DNA of 64,000 nt from Aminipila luticellarii. Its GTDB lineage: Bacteria > Bacillota > Clostridia > Peptostreptococcales > Anaerovoracaceae. The position numbers and the translations under genes were made by a program. The notes below the pieces were generated by a model. It had not been told where the DNA came from and ran no database searches. It saw only the letters and a list, made by a program, of their open reading frames with translations. Below, in pieces: positions 44,143 through 51,461 of this stretch. The DNA is taken from contig NZ_CP035281.1 of assembly GCF_004103735.1 (NCBI RefSeq), positions 620,001-684,000 of the forward strand. Reading direction: 5' to 3'. The stretch's first letter is position 1. Every line of letters starts with the position of its first letter.

Positions 44143-44921
44143 ACAAGACCCCACTCGGCAAATGCCTCAAAGCCACCAACGGACTTGATGTAGGCTCTTG
44201 CCGTTTCCACGATTTCCTCGTAGGGAATGCCACCGACAGTCTCATCACCGATGGCGCAGCAGAACTGAACAGGCTTGCCGGTCTCCTGGGCCTTGAGCCA
44301 AGCGTAGATATTCACGCTGACGTCAGCCTTGGAGAGGTCTTTGCCGTGGAGACCACCGCCAGTTACGGAGTCGGCCATATCGCTGCCCAACTTGCGGTTG
44401 GTAGCACCAGTATCCACATCCGTGCCGCCGGTCCAGTCACCGAGCGGATTGATTTCTGCGGCGGGATAGATTTCACGGAGATGGTCAGCCTTTGCGTTGC
44501 TCTGGCAGATGATGACCCTGCCGTTGTCGATGATGTACTTGCCATCAAAGGGGTAGGCATTGTAGATGTCAGTGGCAACGCTCACCAGTTCCTTCTGCTC
44601 GGCAGTCACAGGCACACCCTTGAAGATACCGTTGTCACCGCAGCGGATAGCACCACTCTGATTTCGGGAAAGGTGGACATCCTGGGGAACTTCGGAGTAA
44701 TCAACATTGAGGAAGCCTGCGATGCGGTGAACGGCGGCAGTCACATCATCAATAGAAAGCTGCACGGAAGTCTCTGCGATGATATGGCAGGTTCCGTGAC
44801 CGATGAGAACCTCCACTGCGATGCGCGGGTTTCTCTCGGATTTATATGCCAGGTCGACGAGCGCCCCGGCAATGCGGTCGGCAATCTTATCGGGATGTGC
44901 CGGATTTACTTTTTCAAACAT
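44139..44921 (-). CDS. metK: Compact S-adenosylmethionine synthetase
   Basis: Makes SAM from methionine and ATP. The MetK signature VNPAHPDKIADRIAGALVD is at the N-terminus, a GHGT segment follows, and the glycine-rich GGGLHGKDLSKADVS matches the conserved GGGAFSGKDPTKVDRS loop. The length of 260 aa is only two thirds of cellular MetK (about 390), so whole segments are missing. It stands directly before two DNA methyltransferase genes, with which it overlaps, so a supply of SAM for phage DNA methylation is the natural reading. Start at 44921; a TTG at 44927 is the alternative. Confidence 0.85.
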   Translation of the reverse strand: MFEKVNPAHPDKIADRIAGALVDLAYKSERNPRIAVEVLIGHGTCHIIAETSVQLSIDDVTAAVHRIAGFLNVDYSEVPQDVHLSRNQSGAIRCGDNGIFKGVPVTAEQKELVSVATDIYNAYPFDGKYIIDNGRVIICQSNAKADHLREIYPAAEINPLGDWTGGTDVDTGATNRKLGSDMADSVTGGGLHGKDLSKADVSVNIYAWLKAQETGKPVQFCCAIGDETVGGIPYEEIVETARAYIKSVGGFEAFAEWGLV

Positions 44922-44923
44922 AA

Positions 44924-45469
44924 TCAACCGTTTCCTTTCCTTGCTCGAAGCAATCGTTCCATTACATCATCCTGGGGATTTGCACCGTTATATTCGCCGG
45001 TGCAGTTCTCACGGACGATCTGGTAAATTTCCGACCACAGGCGGTTTGCCTGGGTCATGTATGTGTTTGCGATAGCCACATAGGGTGACTGGATCGCTGC
45101 ACCCGTGGTAGGGTGCTTTGCCAGAAAGCCCAACTCACTGGTGAGGGACTCACACTGAATCCATCTGGCGCTTGCCATAGCGAAGCGTTCAATTAGCTGC
45201 GGAGAAATGATGGCGGCGCATCCACGGTCGGACAGCCATCTCCATACATTTTCATAAATCTTGGCAGCACAGAGTGTAGAGCCGTCTTTCTGTTTTGCGG
45301 AAAGGAACTCGGAGGGCTTGGGCATTGGCTGCCCCTCCAGATCAGCCGCGCTGTCTTTGAAATCAATTACAGTCAGCGGTCGCTTGCCAGGGTTACCATC
45401 CGCAATCTTGTCCGCAATCGGCTTTTTCGGTCTGCCGCCGGAGCCGGGTTTTGGTCCTCTCTGACCCAT
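44924..45469 (-). CDS. Terminase small subunit, P27 family
   Basis: 181 aa. MGQRGPKPGSGGRPKKPIADKI and the later helical part (QSPYVAIANTYMTQANRLWSE) are typical of the phage terminase small subunit P27 family, which binds the packaging site. It is placed about 5.9 kb ahead of the large terminase, with the modification cassette in between. AAGGAGGTGTGAAAAT precedes the ATG. Confidence 0.92.
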   Translation of the reverse strand: MGQRGPKPGSGGRPKKPIADKIADGNPGKRPLTVIDFKDSAADLEGQPMPKPSEFLSAKQKDGSTLCAAKIYENVWRWLSDRGCAAIISPQLIERFAMASARWIQCESLTSELGFLAKHPTTGAAIQSPYVAIANTYMTQANRLWSEIYQIVRENCTGEYNGANPQDDVMERLLRARKGNG

Positions 45470-45499
45470 ATTTTCACACCTCCTTCATGCCGGGGTCTA

Positions 45500-45589
45500 T
45501 TCCCCCGAAAACTTATGCGATTTTCCACACGGACCCCCAGGCCCGTTGCACGGGATAAAGGTCCCAGAGATTTGACCGCCCCTACCGGG
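45500..45589 (-). other. Candidate cos/packaging site
   Basis: Non-coding stretch between HNH nuclease and small terminase genes, the usual site of cos in phages with this gene pair. It is G/C-rich with runs of G or C (CCCCCAGG, GGGGCGG on opposite strands), a palindrome CCCGT-TGC-ACGGG at 45542-45554, and GGTCAAATCTCTGGGACC text that I recall from similar phage junctions. Assignment is inferred from context. Confidence 0.45.
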
Positions 45590-45949
45590 TCACGAATTGT
45601 GCCAACGATCACCACGCTCGGCATGGATTCTGGCGTGGCAGGACTTGCAAAGGGCAATCAAATTATCTCTTGCGTGAGTGCCGCCCTCGGACAAAGGCAC
45701 TTTGTGGTGGACTTCCTCGGTCGCAACCAGTCTGCCTTCCTTCTGGCACACCTCACACAAAGGATGCTGCTGCACATAGCTGTCACGGATACGCTTCCAA
45801 GCCCGTCCGTATCTACGGCGTACAGCAGGATCTCTGTCGTACTTCTCGTAGCGTTTGGCTTCTGCCTTTGCGTGTTCCTCACAGAACCTGCCGTCAGTTA
45901 GCTTGGGACAGCCGGGGTAAGAACACGGACGCTTCGGTTTCTTCGGCAT
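45590..45949 (-). CDS. HNH endonuclease, 119 aa
   Basis: HNH motif: EVHHKVPLSEGGTHARDNLIALCKSCHARIHAE, with zinc cysteines CEVCQ and CKSC. An additional N-terminal zinc site (CSYPGCPK...FCEEHAK) is present. Such nucleases next to terminase assist cos cleavage in several phages (HK97 gp74 type). Start at 45949 has CAAGGAGGTGAAACG. First gene behind the early-operon terminator. Confidence 0.93.
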   Translation of the reverse strand: MPKKPKRPCSYPGCPKLTDGRFCEEHAKAEAKRYEKYDRDPAVRRRYGRAWKRIRDSYVQQHPLCEVCQKEGRLVATEEVHHKVPLSEGGTHARDNLIALCKSCHARIHAERGDRWHNS

Positions 45950-45971
45950 CGTTTCACCTCCTTGGGGCATA

Positions 45972-46006
45972 CAAAAAGCCCCACGGGATTGCTCCCATGA
46001 GGCTCT
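45972..46006 (-). terminator. Terminator between early and late regions
   Basis: On the minus strand AGCCTCATGGGA and TCCCGTGGGGCT form a stem with loop GCAA, followed by TTTTTG. It lies after the DUF1492-type regulator gene, so it separates replication genes from packaging genes. Confidence 0.88.
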
Positions 46007-46072
46007 CTGTGCAGTCTTTCATGATACTATTATACAACGCCGTAACGGAAAAAGCGTCCACGATATTACTCA

Positions 46073-46534
46073 TCACTTGCCATACAGAAGCAAGGCCAGA
46101 TGCTGAACCGCACGGTTCTTTTTGTTGTATGCCGAAGAACGCTCAATGTTGAAGTGGTCGCAGATGTCATAGACGGCATCGGTCTGACGCTCGTCCTCGT
46201 TCCAGTAGAAGGTCTGCAGGACATAGCGTTCATCCTCGGACAGTGCCATCCACGCCGGTTTGAACCAGTCCATGTACTCAACAGCCTGTCTGTACCGCTC
46301 CTTCAGCACATCGATTTCATCAATGGCTGCGATGATGCGGTTTTCGTTTGCCTGCGGATTATGGGGACCTTTCGGCATATCCGAGAGGACGGGACTGCCA
46401 ACAGAGGACATTCTGTCATGGACGGTATCGATTTCCTCATCGGTGTGGTCAATGATGTACTGCATACTGCCATAATCCTTCAGTGCATTGATGGCAGCGC
46501 CGCGTTTATCCAAATAGTGCCAGATAATATTCAT
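46073..46534 (-). CDS. DUF1492/ArpU-type sigma-like late regulator, 153 aa
   Basis: N-terminal half helical, C-terminal part with a sigma-70 region-4-like helix-turn-helix: MALSEDERYVLQTFYWNEDERQTDAVYDICDHFNIERSSAYNKKNRAVQHLA. Related phage proteins (ArpU, RinA, DUF1492) activate late transcription. It is the last gene before the terminator at 45972, the standard place for a late activator. Start MNIIWHYLDKRGAA at 46534. Confidence 0.82.
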   Translation of the reverse strand: MNIIWHYLDKRGAAINALKDYGSMQYIIDHTDEEIDTVHDRMSSVGSPVLSDMPKGPHNPQANENRIIAAIDEIDVLKERYRQAVEYMDWFKPAWMALSEDERYVLQTFYWNEDERQTDAVYDICDHFNIERSSAYNKKNRAVQHLALLLYGK

Positions 46535-46591
46535 ATTCGTACCTCCGAAATGTTGTAATCCTCGGATTGGCACGGATTTTCATAGGTTGAC

Positions 46592-47956
46592 TCAGATTTT
46601 CAAGTCCGCTTTTACGGCATCGATCAGTGCCGTTTGGGTATGCTCCTTCTGGGAGAGGGCTTTCATGATGCGGTTGTCGATGGTGCCCTTTGTAACGATG
46701 TGCTGAACCACCACGGTTTCAGAAGTCTGACCCTGTCGCCACAGACGGGCTACCGTCTGCTGATACAGTTCCAAACTCCAAGTCAGCCCAAACCACACAA
46801 GCGTGGAACCGCCGGATTGGAGGTTCAGACCGTGTCCTGCGGATGCCGGGTGGATCAGCGCCACCGGGATTTCACCGTTATTCCATCTGCGGATACTGTC
46901 GGAGTCATCCAGTCGGGAAAACGGGATATGCAGTTTTTTCAGCCGCTCGGATATACGGGTAAGGTCATGCTTGAACCAGTAGGCCACCAGAATAGGCTTG
47001 CCGTTTGCTGCTTCAATGATATCCTCCAAAGCATCCAACTTGCGGTCATGGATTTGGATAACCTCACCGTTATCATCATAAATCGCACCGTTCGCCATCT
47101 GCGACAGCTTGCCGGAGAGGGACGCTGCGTTGGCGGCTGTGATTTCACCATCCTCCAGAGTCAGCACCAGTTCCTGCTTCAGTTCTGCGTAATGTTTCTG
47201 CTCATCCTCGGAAAGCTGAACCGTGTATTCGCTGTTTATCAGTTCCGGCATCTGCAGGTGGTCGGTGGACTTCATGGAAATGGTGATGTCGGAAATCTGC
47301 CTGTAGATGGCATCCTCTGCATACGGCAGCGGTTTGTAGGTGTAGATGATCTGTCCGTTGCGTTTATCCGGCATGAAATAGTCGGTGCGGTACTTGGTGA
47401 TGAAACGCCCCAATCGCTGGCCCATGTCCAGGATGCGGAACTCTGCCCACAGATCCATCAGACCGTTGGAGGCGGGAGTGCCGGTCAGTCCAACAATGCG
47501 GCTGACTCTGGGTCTGACCTTCAGGATGGACTTGAACCGCTTTGTGTTGTGGTTTTTGAAGGAGGACAGTTCGTCAATCACGATCATATCGAAGGTGAAC
47601 GGGATGCCGCTTTCCTCCACAAGCCACTGGACATTTTCACGGTTGATGATATAAATATCGGCAGGTCGCATCAGGGCAGCTTTGCGTTCTGCCTCTGTGC
47701 CGACAGCCACGGAGCAGATGAGGTTCTGGAGGTGATCCCACTTATCGACTTCAGCCGTCCATGTATCCCGTGCCACACGCAGCGGTGCAATCACCAGAAC
47801 CCGATGAACCTCGAAACTGTCAAACAGAAGGTTGCTGATAGCCGTGAGGGTGATGCTCGTTTTGCCGAGACCCATATCCAGAAAGACGGTAGCGATGGGA
47901 TGGGTCTCGATGTAGTCGATGGCATAAGCCTGGTAGTCATGCGGTGCGTATCTCAT
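46592..47956 (-). CDS. SNF2-family DEAD-like helicase
   Basis: 454 aa ATP-dependent DNA translocase of phage replication modules. Motif I DMGLGKTSITL, motif II VIDELSSFKN (DELS), motif III IVGLTGTPASNG, then motif V/VI in HPASAGHGLNLQSGG and QTVARLWRQGQT. The start at 47956 is supported by CGGAGGGATTCTTG. It overlaps the VRR-NUC gene by 20 nt. Confidence 0.93.
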   Translation of the reverse strand: MRYAPHDYQAYAIDYIETHPIATVFLDMGLGKTSITLTAISNLLFDSFEVHRVLVIAPLRVARDTWTAEVDKWDHLQNLICSVAVGTEAERKAALMRPADIYIINRENVQWLVEESGIPFTFDMIVIDELSSFKNHNTKRFKSILKVRPRVSRIVGLTGTPASNGLMDLWAEFRILDMGQRLGRFITKYRTDYFMPDKRNGQIIYTYKPLPYAEDAIYRQISDITISMKSTDHLQMPELINSEYTVQLSEDEQKHYAELKQELVLTLEDGEITAANAASLSGKLSQMANGAIYDDNGEVIQIHDRKLDALEDIIEAANGKPILVAYWFKHDLTRISERLKKLHIPFSRLDDSDSIRRWNNGEIPVALIHPASAGHGLNLQSGGSTLVWFGLTWSLELYQQTVARLWRQGQTSETVVVQHIVTKGTIDNRIMKALSQKEHTQTALIDAVKADLKI

Positions 47957-48218
47957 CAAGAATCCCTCCGATCTGCTCTTCGTTATCCAGGACATAGACC
48001 CTGAACCCCAACCTCCGCAAGAGTGCGTGGCGGGAGGTCTGCAATGCCCGTGGCTTTTTCCCTGGGGCCTTTACTTCCACAAAAGCCATACAGCCACCGG
48101 GCAAAAGAACGATTCTGTCCGGCATCCCATCAAATCCGGGAGAAACGAACTTCGGACAGATGCCGCCCTGCTTTTTTACCATCAGCGTTAATTTTTGCTC
48201 GATTGCTTTTTCTCTCAT
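47937..48218 (-). CDS. VRR-NUC domain nuclease, 93 aa
   Basis: Stand-alone VRR-NUC (PD-(D/E)xK fold) nuclease: GFDGMPDRIVLLPGGCMAFVEVKAPGKKP shows the D...ExK catalytic arrangement. Typical neighbour of the SNF2 helicase in siphovirus replication modules, possibly resolving branched DNA. Start at 48218 with GGAGAAAGCATT; it overlaps the small upstream ORF. Confidence 0.93.
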   Translation of the reverse strand: MREKAIEQKLTLMVKKQGGICPKFVSPGFDGMPDRIVLLPGGCMAFVEVKAPGKKPRALQTSRHALLRRLGFRVYVLDNEEQIGGILDEIRTA

Positions 48219-48352
48219 AATGCTTTCTCCATACGTTTTTCTGGCCATGTGCAAGGTGTATCAATGTCATTTACTAAACTCTTTCTTATGGTTTTTTCTT
48301 GAATTTTTCCCTTAAGAGACTTTTTGTATTTGACCTTGATACACCTTGTCAT
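48215..48352 (-). CDS. Small basic protein, 45 aa
   Basis: ATG at 48352 only 9 nt after the primase stop; ends TGA overlapping the ATG of the VRR-NUC gene. The product is rich in lysine (CIKVKYKKSLKGKIQEKTIRKS) and ends PEKRMEKAL. Continuous overlap with the next gene and a filled gap support a real gene, though the ribosome site is weak. Unknown function; short basic proteins here may bind DNA. Confidence 0.6.
   Translation of the reverse strand: MTRCIKVKYKKSLKGKIQEKTIRKSLVNDIDTPCTWPEKRMEKAL
48252..48348. repeat. 13-nt perfect inverted repeat, arms 71 nt apart
   Basis: CAAGGTGTATCAA (48252-48264) and TTGATACACCTTG (48336-48348) are exact complements near both ends of the small ORF. It may form a long-range stem in the mRNA. 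Confidence 0.75.
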
Positions 48353-48360
48353 AGTCCCGG

Positions 48361-50637
48361 TTAATTCAGAAAATTCTCAAAGTCACCGTCATCTGTTTTC
48401 AGCTTCAAACCCTTAAAATAACGCTTGCGGTTCAGCACTAAACGCTCAAACCCGGCGTTTTCCAGGGCAAGGTAGAAATCAGCAGTGTTACGCACATACT
48501 CGTTGCAGTCAATGCAGTAGTTGCGGTATGCCTGGTAGAGGGTACTGGAACTTTCCTTCAGACCGTCACCGACCTCGCACTTTTCAGCCAGGAAGTTGCC
48601 GAACCAGTCATTCTGGCTGCGGTAGTCATCAATGGCTTTCTGCACGATAGCGGGAACAGGAAATTTGTAGCCCAGGTCAATGACCTTCTTGGCACCTTCG
48701 ATGATCCAGGCAAGAATGCTCTCGGCAGCGTTCTGATACAGGTAGTCACCGTAATTTTTGATGTCGCTCTTGCCCTCAATCTTGGCATTGAACGGGATAA
48801 CGATAAGGCGGCGCCAGGTACCGTCATCAGAGGCGCTGACCCTGGGAAGGTGGTTAGTGTACAGCACCAGACTGTGGCTCGGAGAGAAGCTGAAGGGGTC
48901 CTTGTACTTCTTTTCCGCAAAAATGTCATCCACGGAGCAGAGCTGCTTCACGGTGGAATCGTTCAGCCGAGCGCCTTCCTGCATCTCGGCGGCAATGAGC
49001 AGACGCTTGCCCTTGACCTCGGCCATCTCCGGCTTCACATTACGGCGGCATCCGAAGGTCAGCGTGTCGGCAGAGATATTGCCGCTGTAAAGACCCAGGA
49101 CACGGGACACGGAGTTCCAGAAGGTGGACTTACCATTACGACCGCAGCCGTATGCGATGATGAGGGCTTCAACCTCGACCTTGCCAACGGCGGCGAGACC
49201 GCAGATCATCTGCACATAGTCGATGAGTTCCTGGTCACCACAGAAAATGGTGTTCAGGCAGTCAAGCCAGATCTGCTTGCCACGGTCGCCAGGAGAAACG
49301 GTGGTAGTCTTGGTGATAAAGTCCTCCGGGGAATGCTCCCTTGCACCTGCCATACCAAGGCGGAGATCATAAGTGGCATCCGGGGTACAAAGCAAGTAAG
49401 GGTTGGCATCCAAGTCCTGCGGGGTGATCTCAAGCATGGGACGGGACTCCTTCAGCGTGGCAGTGATGTTCTTGGATGCACGGCGCTGAATGACATAGGA
49501 CTGATATGCCTTTGCAGCGAGGAATGCTTTATAGGCTTCCATCTGCTCCTCGCTCATCATGCCCTCGGCTTTGGCTTTGCTGTTGTTTTTCATGATTTCC
49601 TGCGCACCGCAAGACTTCAGCGCAGCAAGAGCAGTCAGCATATCGGAAGATGCCTCTGCAAGCTGACGGCGGGTTAGTTCGTGAGCAACAGCCTGTGCGC
49701 CGGGTTCGGTTTCCTGCCAGTACCGGCCGTTGTAACGGATGTAGTGGGTTGCCGGAGAATAACGCAGTTCTCCAGAGAAGTGCTTTGCCAGAACCTCGGC
49801 CTGCCCCACATCGGAGAAATCGTCCGGTTTATAGGATGTATCATCGTTGTATAATTCAGGCGGAACATATCCGTCCTGCTGTTGCACCTTGGCATAGAAT
49901 TTCTGGGCGCTGTGCCAGATGGTCATCAGTTCCTGCTGTTCCAGCGGAGGGGTGCATTTATCTGCCTCTTCCATAAAGCAGTTGAATGCTTCTTCGCTGT
50001 CACCGTATTTCTTGATGACGCGACCGGCAAAACGGGACATGGTGGCATTACGGCTACCTTCGGGAATGACTTGTGTGCCGCCGTGGGAACCACCGGGCAT
50101 ATCAGCATCGAAGTCCTCTGTGGACAGATACTCGCTTAAGGTCATCTCGCCGGGGTATAGTTCCACTTCCGGGTTCGCCGTTCCGAAAAAGAACCGGGCG
50201 GCATCCAGAGCCTTGGTATCGAAATACGGGAAAATGGTGTTGACCAGTTTCTTCATTTCGCTGTAGGCAGCAGCGTCCGTCATGTATTCAATGGGAAACA
50301 GGACATGGAACTTGGGACGGGCGGGTTTGCCGTTTTTCTCACGCATATTAAAGCGGCTGTAATGAACGGCGAAGGTAATGCCAGGAAACGCTACCTGGAC
50401 ATCTGCCGGAGTGACCCAATCGGCAGGGTTTTCGGAGTGGTCATTGTCACAGTCCACGGGCAGACAGTCCGAGCCGAGGAAATTATCACAGTTGCGGTAA
50501 TTGTTCATGTACTCGGCGCAGACATAGTCGCGGCTGACCGCTTCCGCAAAACAGGCAGGATCGGTCACCTCGACTTTATGGGGATAGGAGCAGTTGCTTG
50601 GGGCATTGATTAAATCCGCACTATACAGGGTGAACAT
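48361..50637 (-). CDS. Phage primase-helicase (D5/VirE, P4-type)
   Basis: 758 aa replication protein. N-terminal primase-like part (LPVDCDNDHSENPADWV, KFHVLFPIEYMTDA) to about 250. A D5-N-like region and SF3 helicase follow, with Walker A YGCGRNGKSTFWN, Walker B-like RLLIAAEMQEGARL, and motif C SLVLYTNHLPRVSASDDGTWRR. A winged helix ends the protein. It unwinds and primes phage DNA. Confidence 0.92.
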   Translation of the reverse strand: MFTLYSADLINAPSNCSYPHKVEVTDPACFAEAVSRDYVCAEYMNNYRNCDNFLGSDCLPVDCDNDHSENPADWVTPADVQVAFPGITFAVHYSRFNMREKNGKPARPKFHVLFPIEYMTDAAAYSEMKKLVNTIFPYFDTKALDAARFFFGTANPEVELYPGEMTLSEYLSTEDFDADMPGGSHGGTQVIPEGSRNATMSRFAGRVIKKYGDSEEAFNCFMEEADKCTPPLEQQELMTIWHSAQKFYAKVQQQDGYVPPELYNDDTSYKPDDFSDVGQAEVLAKHFSGELRYSPATHYIRYNGRYWQETEPGAQAVAHELTRRQLAEASSDMLTALAALKSCGAQEIMKNNSKAKAEGMMSEEQMEAYKAFLAAKAYQSYVIQRRASKNITATLKESRPMLEITPQDLDANPYLLCTPDATYDLRLGMAGAREHSPEDFITKTTTVSPGDRGKQIWLDCLNTIFCGDQELIDYVQMICGLAAVGKVEVEALIIAYGCGRNGKSTFWNSVSRVLGLYSGNISADTLTFGCRRNVKPEMAEVKGKRLLIAAEMQEGARLNDSTVKQLCSVDDIFAEKKYKDPFSFSPSHSLVLYTNHLPRVSASDDGTWRRLIVIPFNAKIEGKSDIKNYGDYLYQNAAESILAWIIEGAKKVIDLGYKFPVPAIVQKAIDDYRSQNDWFGNFLAEKCEVGDGLKESSSTLYQAYRNYCIDCNEYVRNTADFYLALENAGFERLVLNRKRYFKGLKLKTDDGDFENFLN

Positions 50638-50960
50638 CAGTCATGCACCCCCTTGGCACCGTCCTCCAGGGCCTTGGTGATGAACTTGAGCGCACGGATC
50701 ATAGTCTCCAGTTCACAGTCACCGCCGAGGAACAGTTCAAAACCCTCATCACCGTCTCGCCCCAAAGGGTTGATGCGGATATCGGTAGAACCCATATCCT
50801 CAATGCGGATGTAGGCGCGGCTGCCGTGACCACTGTCGCCACCCTGGAATCCGTTGGTGCCTGCTTCGACTTCCAGGACATTTGCGCTGTAAATTTCTCT
50901 GGTGTAGGTGGTGATTTCCTTACCGTACACTTTTCTGGTTCCTTCAGTTATTGCAAACAT
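50637..50960 (-). CDS. Hypothetical phage protein, 107 aa
   Basis: Start at 50960 is fixed by GCGAGGAGGTACACC. A beta-rich N-terminus (MFAITEGTRKVYGKEITTYTREIYSANVLEVEAGT) is followed by a glycine-rich loop and a C-terminal helix. Located in the replication module. Not recognised. Confidence 0.7.
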   Translation of the reverse strand: MFAITEGTRKVYGKEITTYTREIYSANVLEVEAGTNGFQGGDSGHGSRAYIRIEDMGSTDIRINPLGRDGDEGFELFLGGDCELETMIRALKFITKALEDGAKGVHD

Positions 50961-51381
50961 GGTGTACCTCCTCGCAGGTTTCAGTAAAATAGCGCAAGCG
51001 GTAATTCTTCCACTTGGCACGGTTGATCTCTGCTTTCATTCCGGCAGAGATGCGGCTGCCGAACACCCAGACTTCGGAGCATTTGCTCATGAGAGCATTG
51101 CCGAAGAACAGACCAAGCTGCCGTTCCTTGGGGTTGGCATCATTCAAAAATTGGGGAAACAGCAAATGCGGCGCAATGGGGATGTAGCCCTTTTCCACCG
51201 CAAAGCGGCTGTATTCCTGGGCGGCCTTGACGTTCTTCTCAATCTCTCCGGCATAGGGAGAGCAGATATACACGATAGGCCGAAAGGCACGAAGCGCCCG
51301 TTCCTCTTTTTCTACGGTGGACATGGCTTCGTATGCGGTTGGGTCGTAATAACCTTCGCTGTTGAATTTATCTACACTCAT
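50944..51381 (-). CDS. DUF4406/nucleoside deoxyribosyltransferase-like protein, 145 aa
   Basis: Rossmann-like start PIVYICSPYAGEIEKNVKAAQEYSRFAVEKGYIPIAPHLLFPQFL and later SEVWVFGSRISAGMKAEINRA fit the DUF4406/NDT-like family, often in phages and sometimes linked to nucleotide metabolism. Catalytic glutamate could be that in AEINRA. It is the first gene behind leader motif copy B. Confidence 0.82.
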   Translation of the reverse strand: MSVDKFNSEGYYDPTAYEAMSTVEKEERALRAFRPIVYICSPYAGEIEKNVKAAQEYSRFAVEKGYIPIAPHLLFPQFLNDANPKERQLGLFFGNALMSKCSEVWVFGSRISAGMKAEINRAKWKNYRLRYFTETCEEVHHVCNN

Positions 51382-51419
51382 GCAGGACTCCTTTCACGAT
51401 GGGCTTCACCGCCATCTCT

Positions 51420-51453
51420 ACTACCCACTGGAGGTGAAGCCCCGTTTTGAACA
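51420..51453 (-). repeat. Leader motif copy B (anti-SD-like)
   Basis: On the minus strand TGTTCAAA, 7 nt, TTCACCTCCAGTGGGTAGT, as in copies A and C. It sits between the polymerase stop and the 145-aa gene, about 40 nt before that ATG. Confidence 0.85.
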
Positions 51454-51461
51454 CAAAAGCA

